This document shows positions 1 through 14,873 of a stretch of 64,000 nt of DNA, piece after piece (within the stretch, counting starts at the first letter, position 1; every line of letters starts with the position of its first letter). Below the pieces are notes generated by a model. That model made no database searches, had not been told where the DNA came from, and saw only the letters and a program-made list of their open reading frames with translations. The translations under genes and the position numbers were made by a program. The stretch is from Lepas anatifera (taxonomy: Eukaryota > Arthropoda > Thecostraca > Lepadidae): the NCBI GenBank assembly GCA_034440635.1, contig JAOTON010001271.1:1-64000 (forward strand). Direction: 5' to 3'.

Positions 1-4757
<4,757 letters not shown>

Positions 4758-4814
<57 letters not shown>
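4758..4814. repeat. (TA)n microsatellite
   Basis: An uninterrupted run of TA dinucleotides, about 28 units. It produces a Tyr-Ile repeat reading frame on the minus strand that is not coding. Confidence 0.97.
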
Positions 4815-4816
<2 letters not shown>

Positions 4817-5251
4817 GAATATATATCACCAGGCAGGCAATCGAGACTTTGCTTTAAGACAATTCTGAGTTGGCGAAACCAAATATGATGCCCGCGCATG
4901 CCACAAAAATAAAATTGCAGATCTAGTGTAATGGTCAAATTGTGCCGAAAACAATTCCGGAAATGTCCGACCGATAACAGCACCAAACTAGGACCTTTCT
5001 CAGACTCCTATCGAACCAGCCACTGATTGACACCTCTAGTTTATGGTCATAGTACACGACGTAACGTGATGACACGGCCTTTTTCACTCATTTCACCAGA
5101 CAATCAAACACAGCATGAAAACGGAAATGTATACATATAAGCAGAAAACAAAACAGATGAACATTTGGAAACCAATGCCTATTTATCAGTGGCTAAATAA
5201 TACCAAGCACGTAAACAAAGATGATCACAGTGAAATAAGAACACTTCCATC

Positions 5252-5452
5252 ACTGGCGAATCCAAGGGGGGCAAAGGGGCCGTGGCCCCCACCAAAGCCT
5301 AAAATAGCTTTTGTCCCGCCCCCAAAGAATAAAATTTGGGTCATTTTTCTCTAATGATAGAGTTTTAGCGATTTTTTCTCGATTTAGCTCCTCAGACTTT
5401 GGGTTGCTCCCCTCCAAAAGATGCTACTGGATCCGCCAATGACTTTCATTAG
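5252..5452. mobile_element. Short MITE-like repeat with GGCGRATCCA ends
   Basis: The left border reads TGGCGAATCCA and the right border TGGATCCGCCA, an inverted repeat close to the ends of the two ATAGGCGGATCCAGGA elements at 5,586 and 16,760. The interior is C/G-run rich. This is probably a diverged, short member of the same family. No target duplication was determined. Confidence 0.5.
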
Positions 5453-5585
5453 ACACGTTGTTCGCATTTCCCTGTTTCCATCTTTGTTTATGCAATTTAT
5501 ATTGTTTATCCTCTTCTGATGGACACCAACGTTCAAAATGTCTGGCAGTGATTTTATGTAATGCACCTACACATACATCTCAACC

Positions 5586-5858
5586 ATAGGCGGATCCAGG
5601 ATTTCCAATCAGGGGGGAATTTTCATTGGGGGGCGCCATCCGAATCAGGGGGTGCCACTTTTGGCCGGAAAAATCCATAAGGTGGGCGCCAAATCCTATC
5701 GGTGGGCGCAGATTTTCGCATCCTGCATTCTAGGGAAAGCAGCATTTCAAAGGGGCGCCATCAACCTTTCAGGGGTCGCCATGACCATTTCAGGGGCGCC
5801 GAGGGTCGATCGGGAGGGGGGCCACCTGTCCCCCTTTGACCCCCTTGGATACGCTTAT
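5586..5858. mobile_element. MITE-like element, CATAGGCGGATCC family, copy 1
   Basis: Starts with CATAGGCGGATCCAGGATT and shares its interior order with the copy at 16,760-17,026: GGGGCGCCATCC, GGCCGGAAAA, CCAAATCCTATCG, CATTTTCGCA, then several CAGGGG-containing segments and a GGGTCGATC block. The right end is diverged (CTTGGATACGCTTATG). No coding capacity. The family is not recognised. Confidence 0.65.
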
Positions 5859-7336
5859 GATTTCAACTATTTGGCTATCTTTGGCAGAACTGTGTCGCCT
5901 AACCCCTTGAATTTCCTCCTTTCACTCAGCCAATATAATTTTTACTCATTATCTACGAAGAGATGCCACCCTTAGGTAGCTGTCTTTAGTTTTACTGCAA
6001 GTTAAAATGGATAATGCTTTTATTTTTATGTAAATGTGTTCAATCATTCTACAGTGCTGCAGCGTGCTTTCTTTTGCTGCTCCGTTTTCTGTTTTTGTCT
6101 TAGCGACATACTTGATATTACTTTAATCATCAGTTGGTCAGAGAATGGATTCAATCCTTTGCCATCTTTTTTACCTTTCATTTTCAGTCACTGTATTATT
6201 TTATGATAGCATTATCCTACAAGACGAAGCTCTATCGCCTATTTGAGATAGGAACCTACTTTGGCTCTCCTAACGATGTTTTAGGTTCTTTTTGAACTTG
6301 GGCGTAGTCACCACTACGGATACTATGGACAGTGTCCCTACAAAATTGGAAATCCTCAAAACTTGTACGAAATGTCCCTACAAGTTTTGGAAACCAGAGA
6401 AATATGAAAATAGTAATACGTTGATTTTGAATATATCTTACAATATAAAGGTATTCTTCATGCATGTTATATGCGGTGCTACGTTCATGATAATTCCTGC
6501 AGCCGAAACTGTCGTGTGAGACGACACAATTGATTGGATGCTACTATGGCCGAGAAAGTAATAGCCGAACTTGGCCGGCTTAAAATTTGCATAAATCGCA
6601 TAAGACCCCGTTTATTTGGATGTGTACCTACTATCAGGATTTATGCTGTGCGAATAAAGATGAGCGGTCATATTCCACAAAAGGAAAACTTTCTCTACAG
6701 AAGAGCAGCGAGTAAAGTAATAACCGAGCAACAGTTTCCTATTAAATTAGTGGACAAAAATGCCGCCGTAGATTACGTCTTTCACAATGTATATTACAAG
6801 GCACTTCTAAAAACTCAACTAAAACATGTCGATTTGGCCAAAATGAAGTGACCTAAATCCATTTAGAAACGTATGTACTAGGGGAGGTCGGGTTAGCCCG
6901 CATTCATTTGGTCCCTGCCATAACGTTCCGCTGGGTACGCAAGAGGCTGAATGTGTCCGCACAAGTTTAGAGACCGTGGCTACGTCACTGCTTTTGAAAT
7001 AACTTCAGTGGGGGTCGGGAGAGTTTACTGGGTGATTTTTAGGAAGCTCCCCTCCAACATCAAGCGCAGACCATCGGATGTGACCTCACCCCTCGTAGCA
7101 TATAACATGGGAAAATTAAATGATTAAATATCCAAATTTTTGCAAAAAGAGGCCCAGAATCGAAAATAAAATGTTTATTCATTGCTTTTTTTTAAATTTG
7201 ATTACCTTCCATTCTCACAACTTTGTCAGCGGGAAGTGCCATTAGCAGCAGTTTAACACACGGCTCAATAGTAAAGGAATTCCTTATGACCGGGTGACGT
7301 CATTCGGGCGTGGAGAAATCCCTCCTGAACGTACCT
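5859..7336. other. Intergenic stretch, nothing further recognised
   Basis: Apart from the doubtful small frame at 6,546-6,851, I see no gene, repeat boundary or RNA gene here. Confidence 0.45.
6546..6851 (+). CDS. Small unrecognised reading frame (doubtful)
   Basis: An ATG-initiated frame of about 101 codons, starting MAEKVIAELGRLK and rich in Lys, Arg and Ile. I do not recognise a domain or a family. It stands alone, with no evident splice partners and no repeat ends around it. Random frames of this length are expected in a window this size, so it may well be chance. It is listed only because it is the longest unexplained ATG frame of ordinary composition in the first 14 kb. Confidence 0.15.
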   Translation: MAEKVIAELGRLKICINRIRPRLFGCVPTIRIYAVRIKMSGHIPQKENFLYRRAASKVITEQQFPIKLVDKNAAVDYVFHNVYYKALLKTQLKHVDLAKMK

Positions 7337-7791
7337 TTAAAGGGAATGTGGCACCTTGGTCGAATCCTGGAATTAAGTGCAATTAGGCGTACTTTTAGCC
7401 GAAAATAATGAAACCACTCATGATTTCTCTGAAAAATGTACAATAAGCTCAATATTTTGATTTTTAAAATACTCCTCTAGAAAAAGAAATAAATATCAGC
7501 CTGTGGATGATGTCACGATCTGGCAACCACTACCATACTTGGAAAGCTTTAAGAGCTTCGATTGGCTGAGGCTCATCGTGACGTCAGCATATGTCGTCAC
7601 ACCAGCAGCTCACAACAATGGCCGCCCGGCGGGGGCTGATGAGGAGCTGGTGTCAGGTAGGTTTTAGCTTTTTCTACGGAAATATCGAGTTCCAAGACAA
7701 ATGATATATGGAGTACCGGGTTTTCCGACCTGTTTTACAACTTAGCTATCTCAGTTAAAATCACGTTATGAAGTTGCCACATTCCCTTTAA
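7337..7791 (+). mobile_element. TTAA-flanked MITE (AGGGAATGTGGCACC family), copy 1, intact
   Basis: Flanked by TTAA on both sides, with inverted ends AGGGAATGTGGCACCTT at the left and TGCCACATTCCCT at the right. About 455 bp, no coding capacity. It contains a perfect CRE-type palindrome TGACGTCA at 7,579-7,586. Near its right end it has the uninterrupted sequence CTCAGTTAAAATCACG, which is the empty-site version of the insertion seen in copy 3 at 40,736. The exact superfamily is inferred from the TTAA borders only. Confidence 0.88.
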
Positions 7792-8228
7792 GTAAAGGTA
7801 TCTTGATTTTTAGGCACATGTCGTTGCATTTGGTTACTCAGTCCTTTTAGCTTCGTTTATGATGTGTTTTTATCTGTTTTATCGTAGCCTCTTTGTCTTT
7901 CATCTCCTCCTTTTAGGGCGATATATTTGTTTTTGTTGAGTGTTGTACATGCAGTCAGAGTGAACCACGGGACGGTTTTGTTTAGGCGACAGTGAATCGA
8001 GACCGGGAATCGGCATTTCGTTGTACATCAGGTGTTTATGTGAACTGCATATCAGTGGCTACTTGAAAGCTGATTGCCGCTGCGGTTTCCCGGGAAAAGG
8101 TGGGGAAAGGGAGGGAAGCGTATCTTCAATCCCCATCCGTCAGGAAGCTCCCAGTCTAGAACCGTTTTTTTTGCTTGTTGTTACGGAAAATTTCTGAAGT
8201 CGATAAAACTTCCCGACTGTTCCCAGTA
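7792..8228. other. Unique-looking stretch, nothing recognised
   Basis: No gene, repeat end or RNA gene that I can identify between the MITE on the left and the duplicated host unit on the right. Confidence 0.4.
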
Positions 8229-9201
8229 TAGCTGAAGTCGGAGCACTTTAAGACACTTATACCCTTGAATGTGTTTGCTATGAAATCAGACTCATACTAT
8301 AACTTATAGATTAATCAGACTTATATATGACTTATAAATTAAGTCAAAGTCCTACATACCTCGTACCCTTGGACATTTTCTCGCCCAACACAACTGTGTC
8401 TGTGCAGTGTGCCTACACGCCGCCATTTACACATTAATCAACGAACGAACCTGGAAAATTTTCTATTAAAGGTAATGTGGCACCTTCATAACGTGATTTT
8501 AACTGAAATAGCCAAGTTGTAAAGCAAATCGGAAATCCCGGTACTCAATATATCATTTGTCTTGGAACTCGATATTTTTGTAGAAAAAAGCTAAAACCTA
8601 CCTGCAACGTACCCCTCATGTACCCTTAGCAGCAGGCCACAGTTGTCATGGCTGTTGGTGTGACGACATATGCTGACGTCACGGTGAGCATCAGCCAACC
8701 GAAGCCCTTGAAGCGTTTCGAATATGATAGTGGTTGCCAGATCATGACATCATCCGCAGGCAGAAAATTATATATTTATTTCCTTGAGGAGTGTTTTAAA
8801 AATCAAAATATTGAGCTTATTCTACATTTTTCAGAGATATCATAAGTGGTGTCATTATTTTCGGCTAAAAGTACGCCTAACTACACTAAATTCCAGGATT
8901 CGACCAAGGTGCCACATTCCCTTTAAGCCTATAATTAAGCAATGCGCTAGATATATATGTGGACATTCAAGGAAAAATCAGCACACATTTTTGGACAGAA
9001 GTTTCAGACTGCTAGGCTACACAGGTAGCCCCATATAACATCTCCAGCACAATGAATGAGGTTCTATCTTTGGAAGAGTGCTTATCTTAACAAATTTTGT
9101 GTGAGTAAATAAAGGTGACTCGGTCACCACTCATGGCTTATTCCCCGTCTCTGGGAAAAATAAGAGACAGCAGGACTTGGGCTACTCGGGCATCTAAGCC
9201 A
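8229..9201. repeat. Duplicated host unit, copy 1 (carries a MITE)
   Basis: Begins TAGCTGAAGTCGGAGCAC and ends GGCATCTAAGCCA. The same unit recurs directly downstream at 9,202-13,386. Outer segments match closely: 8,229-8,465 against 9,202-9,428, and 8,927-9,201 against 13,203-13,386. Copy 1 is interrupted at a TTAA by the MITE at 8,466-8,926. It also has about 110 extra bases around 8,990-9,100 that are absent from copy 2. Confidence 0.85.
8466..8926 (-). mobile_element. TTAA-flanked MITE (AGGGAATGTGGCACC family), copy 2
   Basis: Same family as 7,337-7,791 but in reverse orientation, with TTAA at both borders (8,466-8,469 and 8,923-8,926) and ends AGGTAATGTGGCACCTT and AAGGTGCCACATTCCCT. It contains TGACGTCA at 8,674-8,681. 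It sits inside host unit copy 1, at the position where host unit copy 2 carries an unrelated element. Confidence 0.9.
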
Positions 9202-9428
9202 TAGCTGAAGTCGGAGCACTTTAAGACACTTATACCTTTGAATGTGTTTCCTATGAAATCAGACTTTAACTTAATTTATGAGTCATGTATAAGTCTGATT
9301 ATTTATAAGTCCTACATACCTCGTACCCTTGGACATTTTCTCGTTCAATACAACTGTGTCTGTGTAGTGTGCCTACACGCCGCAATTTGCACCACGTTAG
9401 TCAACGAACGAACCTGGCAAATTTGCTA

Positions 9429-10971
9429 TTAACCCGCGCCCTGCCGGCGGTGCTGTTTTTTCCTCCTCTCGCCGTTTCAATGCGAATATCTACATCCAAC
9501 TAACCGTCCCGATGATAATGCTCGGGGTAGCTGTTCCTATGTCAATTCTGCATCATTCCCGGCAAACAGAAACTAGATACCTTTTCAACTTTTTGCGTAA
9601 AGCGAAAGTTTTTGAGATGATGTTCGCACTTTTCCACCAGGTCTGGCAGTGGCGGCCCGTGCCGCGGCCCGCTGGGGCCCGCGACAGCCTCTGACACAGA
9701 CCGGGCTCGTCCGCGCAGGCGGCAGGTAGAAGGGGTGACAGTGTTCGTGGTTTGGTCAGCTGATAGCGATCGAGGGGACGATAAGGACACGCATGAAAAT
9801 ACGGAACAATGGCCCAGCCAGCATCTCTAACGCTTGCTTCCTGGAAAACGTCCCCAGACGGCATGGCGACAGCGCCAGGGGCTCGACAACATCAGCAGGG
9901 GCTAATGGGGTGAGAGGGGTGGTCTCAGGTCACCCTCCTTGTATCGTGGTTACGCAGGGGAGATTTCCACGCCAAACTTGACATTGTGCCAGGTTCACAG
10001 CTGGATGTCAAAGGGACAATTTGCCGTGTAAAGGGTAGCCAACGGATGGGGATGTAAAAAGATCCATTGGTAGGAATGGTGCAATTATCCCTATCCTTTT
10101 AGTTCCTTGAATTTTCCTGTAAATTTTATTGAATACTCGGTGATTAAAAAATGAATGACAAAAACATACACACCCTCTCTCCATGCATGTCTAGATTATG
10201 ACATTTCCTTTTATTTAGCTATTTCTAACACCACGTCACACTGTGAAACTCTGTGTCCGAATCCCCCGAAAACATCCATTTCTTATGGATGCCATTTTCT
10301 TTATCTCAGCCAGGTAGAGCGCATGTCAGTACGGCTAGGCTTAGCGAACCGAGGTGCGATCTTTCCGTCAGTATTCAAGACGAGACTATGCACGAACAAT
10401 CTAAATATGTCAAATTAATTTCCCGAAAATTTATATGTTCACATGTGTGTAAGCACAATGTAGGGGGCTACGTCAGTTGTTTTGCTAGCATATATCCGAC
10501 AAGTGACAAGTGGTTTATGTAGATGGCATATCAAACGTCAAAAGTTTCTTTTCTGCTTTTGAAATGGTCCCATATAATTGTTTCGCCGTTGGGGCGCCAT
10601 CCCACAGCGAATGCATGTGCTCGCTGGCGCGGCCGCCACTCTCAGCGCTCAGGCACCGGCGCCGGTGCCGGCACCTCCTGTCTGAGGCTGTACCCGGGAC
10701 ACGGGGCAGGCGGCAGGCGCCGCGGGTGGCGGCCGCTGTGGTCGGGATGAAACTGCAGGTTTGGTTAAAAGGACTAATTTAGGCACAGTTGATAGGAATT
10801 CATGTATGAAACTTATACGAACAAGGTGAAAATGATTGAGGTGTCTTTTGAGACCCTGTAAGGCACATACGACCGCCTACACTTCAAGTTCTCTATCAGT
10901 AAACCAGAGGAGGTTTTTTCAGCCATGCCGGCAGGGGCGTAACTCCGTGGTGCCGGCAGAGCGAGGGTTAA
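9429..10971. mobile_element. TTAA-bounded non-autonomous element (CTGCCGGC ends)
   Basis: TTAA at both borders and inverted ends: left CCCGCGCCCTGCCGGC followed by a GTTTTTTCCTCC stretch; right, read on the other strand, CCCTCGCTCTGCCGGC, with a GAAAAAACCTCC block about 30 bp further in. The CCC start next to TTAA is what piggyBac-superfamily ends look like, so membership there is inferred. The interior is GC-rich at 9,640-9,760 and 10,590-10,740 and encodes nothing I recognise. It shares its right TTAA with the next element. Confidence 0.75.
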
Positions 10972-12342
10972 CCCTTGCCCCGGTGGCGGGCAGGTGCCAC
11001 CTTCGCCCTGGTGGGGGAGGGGGCTAAAAAAGACCCTCCACGATCTCAAAAACTAAGAGAGCTAGAAAAAAAGCACAAAACGGCAATCGAAAGTTCTTTG
11101 AAAATGATATTGAAAATACTTCGGTCATTTTTCTCGTCAGGTCAATATCAAGGTCACCAGAGGTCAAAATAGGTCAAAATCGCTAATATGAGGTGTACTA
11201 GGAAAACCTCATTTATCTCAGAAACTATGATAACTAGAAACATTTTTTAAACACCATTCAGAAGCTCTTGAGTTGCTCTTTCATTACAGAGGAATTCATT
11301 TTCGTGTCAGATCAAAGTCTAGGGAGCTATAGGTCAATGAAGATTTGAAATGTTCTTGGGAATGTCCATAGCCACCTATGCATAAGGGTGTTTCCTTTTT
11401 CGCTAATTAATTCTACACCAAGCAAGATACAGCCATAGTTGATGCACCATTGCAATCGTCTCGTCAATACAAATCGAATGATATATAATATTGCTATGCC
11501 AGGTCAAATTTGAAAATTTGACCTAACCCAGGTCAACGGTCTGACCCAACTTGACCTGCTATAGTCATGATGTATATCATTTGACTTGCACTGACTATAC
11601 AAACACTTTGCTGATAAAATAAAATTCCTATCTTTGTTTATTCAAAATTTATAGAGTAAAACACCAAAAAATGCTTATTTGACCTGAGGTGACCTTTCAA
11701 AGATCACAAGCCAAATCTTTTGGCATCAACTTCAGAAATGAAGTAAGAGCAAGCCGTAACCGATGTTTGAAGTTGATTCCATCCATACTTCCTGAGAAAA
11801 GCTCATTTCGTGATTTTCCCCATGTATTTGCAATGGCGAGGTCATGCTCCGCACATGACCTTAACCCTCGCCCCACCGGGGGGCCATTGATGGCCCCCCT
11901 AAGGTTTTTCCGGGATAGCAGAAAAACGACGAGGCGCAGCACCGCGGTTGAGGGCTCTACCTCTCACTGCATCATTTTCCCATCATCCCTGAAATTTTTT
12001 ACCCCGGTTCACCCAAGGTCAGGTCACCAGACGAGGTCAACCAAGGTCACCTCACTTCAACTTTAGAGCTCTGTAAGAACTACATTTCAAAGTCGATCAA
12101 TTTGAAACTTTCTACACTTCATGACCCCTCCAGGGTCTACAAGGTGTATATCCGGATTTTTCGATTTCGTGCCCTAAGGTCAGGTCACGAGGCGACCTCT
12201 CCCATTGGAAAAGCATGGGGAAAAGCTGTTTCATGATATAAAAGTCACAAAAATGATTGCAAATACTCAGACTGCTCAGAAAAGTGTTTTTGGACACTCT
12301 TTCACGGATCCCATGGGTCATATTTGCCCTTTGACTTTTCCA

Positions 12343-12368
12343 AGGTCATCCAAGGTCACCAGAGGTCA
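12343..12368 (+). promoter_or_regulatory. Three AGGTCA half-sites in DR4 spacing (candidate)
   Basis: AGGTCA occurs at 12,343-12,348, 12,353-12,358 and 12,363-12,368, each separated by exactly four bases. Direct repeats of AGGTCA with a four-base spacer are the classical DR4 layout bound by several nuclear-receptor heterodimers. That is family knowledge; binding here is not shown. Sister elements keep the array with small changes (about 41,219-41,250 and 62,894-62,920). Confidence 0.4.
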
Positions 12369-12480
12369 AAAACAGTATTTTGACAATAACTTTTGACCTA
12401 ATAAGCTAGAGCGATGAAACAAACACCATCGTGTTTGTCGTGTCACTGGCTTTCATTTGATATACGGCAAGGTCACTTTT

Positions 12481-12534
12481 TGACCTTTCGTGACCTCAGG
12501 TCATATTAGGTCACGAGGTGACCTCTGGAGGTCA
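12481..12534. promoter_or_regulatory. Cluster of six AGGTCA/TGACCT half-sites (candidate)
   Basis: TGACCT at 12,481 and 12,491, AGGTCA at 12,498 and 12,508, TGACCT at 12,519, AGGTCA at 12,529. The spacings give an everted pair with one spacer base, a DR4, an inverted pair with five spacer bases and an everted pair with four. The same layout is kept at 41,364-41,417 and, with one half-site lost and one altered, at 63,040-63,083. Whether any receptor binds is unknown. Confidence 0.4.
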
Positions 12535-13386
12535 AACCATTGGTGGGAGCTCTTTACGTTCCACATAGCGGAAAAAGTACTGGCAATTTGCTATCAAATG
12601 TACTTTACCAGGCCTCAATAGCTCTAATGACATAATAAGAGTTATGCCCAGTTTGCTTAATCATTGCATATTTCAGTGAAAATAGCCGATCTTGACCTAA
12701 TTTGACCTCTGGAGGTCAAACCATTGACCTGAGCACTAAAACATTTGAAGTAATTTCTTACTGAATTCACGCGAGCTTTCTATTGCACTTTGCGGATTTG
12801 CGCTAACGCCCATATTTTCGGAGTTAGAGGGGGGCCATCGATGGCCCCCCGTGGGGCGAAGGTGGCGCCGGACCCCCGGTGGGGCGCGGGTTATATCACC
12901 AATATGAAAAATCCCGGAACACATGTTGTAGCTCCTGGTGGGCCCAATATGTGGTATGATTTTCAACTTGATCGATTAATCCGCCTTTTAGTTATGCAGT
13001 CCTAAGCATTTTTTAGGTGAGGTCACTTCACCTGGCCTGGTGACCTGACCTGACATGACCTTGAGCTAAAATTTTCAGGAAAGATGTAAAAATGATGAAG
13101 GAACAGCTAGACTAAGTTTGGCGGCGCTGCGCACCGCCGTTTTTTGCTCACTTCGGAAAAATCCGAGGGGGTCTAAAAAGACCCCACCCGGGCGAAGGTT
13201 AAGCCTATAGATTTATATTATATATTAAGCAATGTGCATATATATATATGTGGACATTCAGGAAAAAATCAGCACATATTTGTGTGAGGAAATAAAGGCG
13301 ATTCAGTCACCACTCATGGCTTATTTCCGCATGTCTGGGAAAAATAAGAGACAGCAGGACTTGGGCTACTCGGATATCTAAGCCAT

Positions 13387-14873
13387 TTGCCAGGTTTGAC
13401 ATTTATATTTGGATCGAACTAGTCAAACAGAATACAAATTTTATGTTACGGAATGTTCGCAACATATAAAATTAACTCCGTTGCCATTGGGTGAGCTGAA
13501 TAGTAGTTGATTGATTTGAAACTAGCGGCTGGAGTAGACTAGTGGTGACTGGGGTAGTCTAATAGCTAACACCACGGACTTCGACTAGCGCTGGAGGGAC
13601 CGTTGGCTGAGACCCATCACGCCATGCGCGTGTCTGTGCCCGGCTAGCGCAGTGGACAATAGAGAAACGCCATTAAATCACCAGATTCCCAGTCTCCTTA
13701 ACTGGACAGCTGGTTAAAAGGCGAAGGCATCTCCGGGGCCGTCTCTGACGGTAAACTAGGTGCATCCGCACAGTATCCATGCTATGAGTACCTCAATATG
13801 AATACAAAGACATGCTTACACAATCCCAGAAATGAGCTAGGAAGACGTATTCTGGACGGAATCTGCTGGTAGTGGTGAATGCAGACTGTGAGGGGCACCA
13901 CGTGGCCATGGTTAGCTATCAAGCTAGAAGAATGGCTTTAATTAAATTAGACAGACTTTAGCTTCTATGCTGCTTGCTACTGCATCATGCTCCTCACCGA
14001 ACCCCCTTCAAATGCTGAGGTCAGATTCCATCTCGCGTCGCCAATGCCGTTATTCCACCAAAGTTGCGATACAATGCTGTTGGCGGCGTCTTGAATGATA
14101 TAGCTGGCGCCGGCGCCTCGCACTCTCAGCACGGCAGATGGAGCGGACACTGCCATCTGTTGCGGGGTTAACGAAGCGCGTCAGATCCAAGCCGAGAACA
14201 TCGAGCTTCGAGGCACGAAAACAGAGCCCCTGTTAAAGCGCGCCTGATGACGCGAAAAGACTCAGAAACAGACAGCCAAAGAGGGAGATGTGAGATCGAC
14301 CAGTGCTATTGAGGACACAACACAGGGAGATATATCGTAAATTACTTGAGCACCTAATCAAAGCCCCAGCGGAAGCAGCAAGCAACAGTAAAATCCCATA
14401 TGCATGTCTCATAATTACCATACTCCGTCAATAAAAACAGGCAAATGTCATATCTAGCCCGATTCAACCAGTCTAACGCATTTGCAGTACCTATGAAATG
14501 CTAAACAGGAAACCCGCGACAAAAACAGATGTGTGGTACAGCTTAATAGTAATCATTTGCGTACGGTTTCAACAGCTTGCCGGCTCCAGTCAAGTGCAAT
14601 AGTGACGGCTAATTAGTTTGCTGATTTATCACAAATCGATCGGAATTGAGAGCAAAAAGGAGACTAGAAAAAAACCTCAAAATTACACGTGCAGTACACC
14701 CGTTAAGTTGCGATCAATAACATTTGTACGGCAATATTCTTTCCTCAATCGTGCGCATGTGGTACCTGGGCACGTGTATAAATATAGATATATCCAGGGC
14801 ACACACAAAACATTTGCATACATATTTGCTGGCATATCACACACAAAAGTGACTCTGAATGTTCACTACGGCA
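13387..14873. other. Region downstream of the transporter gene, nothing recognised
   Basis: This is the 3' flank of the minus-strand transporter. I find no second gene and no repeat boundary. A clear minus-strand AATAAA signal close to the stop codon was not identified, so the 3' UTR end is left open. Confidence 0.4.

Larger units (their letters stand above)
11861..12894. mobile_element. Nested AGGTCA-rich TTAA element (CCCTCGCCCCACC ends), copy 1
   Basis: Inserted in the element at 10,968-13,202; borders TTAA at 11,861 and TTAT at 12,891. Ends are an inverted repeat (left CCCTCGCCCCACCGGGG; right, other strand, CCCGCGCCCCACCGGGG), and both ends also hold a subterminal palindrome of the GGGGCCATCGATGGCCCC type. 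Sister copies lie at 40,736-41,781 and 62,411-63,672 and align over their whole length. Strongly enriched in AGGTCA hexamers. No coding capacity. Confidence 0.88.
10968..13202. mobile_element. TTAA-bounded AGGTCA-rich element with a nested element
   Basis: Begins TTAACCCTTGCCCCGGTGG and ends CCCGGGCGAAGGTTAA. The left end holds the subterminal motif CCACCTTCGCC at 10,997-11,007. The right end holds a GC hairpin-like block (GGCGGCGC...GCACCGCCG) followed by a T run, as in its relatives. The interior is rich in AGGTCA and TGACCT hexamers. Another element (11,861-12,894) is inserted within it. Its interior, CATGTATTTGCAATGGCGAGG onward, aligns with the elements at 19,547 and 21,044. No coding capacity, so non-autonomous. 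Confidence 0.85.
9202..13386. repeat. Duplicated host unit, copy 2 (carries two TTAA elements)
   Basis: Second copy of the unit at 8,229-9,201. It is split at the same TTAA (9,429-9,432) by 3.8 kb of inserted elements and resumes at 13,203 with GCCTATAGATT, corresponding to GCCTATAATTAAGC in copy 1. Removing the insertions leaves about 410 bp. Confidence 0.82.

Noticed and set aside
11000..13200. CRISPR-like or satellite array, because of many regularly recurring AGGTCA words
   Set aside because: Spacing is irregular overall, there is no longer repeated unit, and the host is an animal genome; the words belong to transposon interiors.
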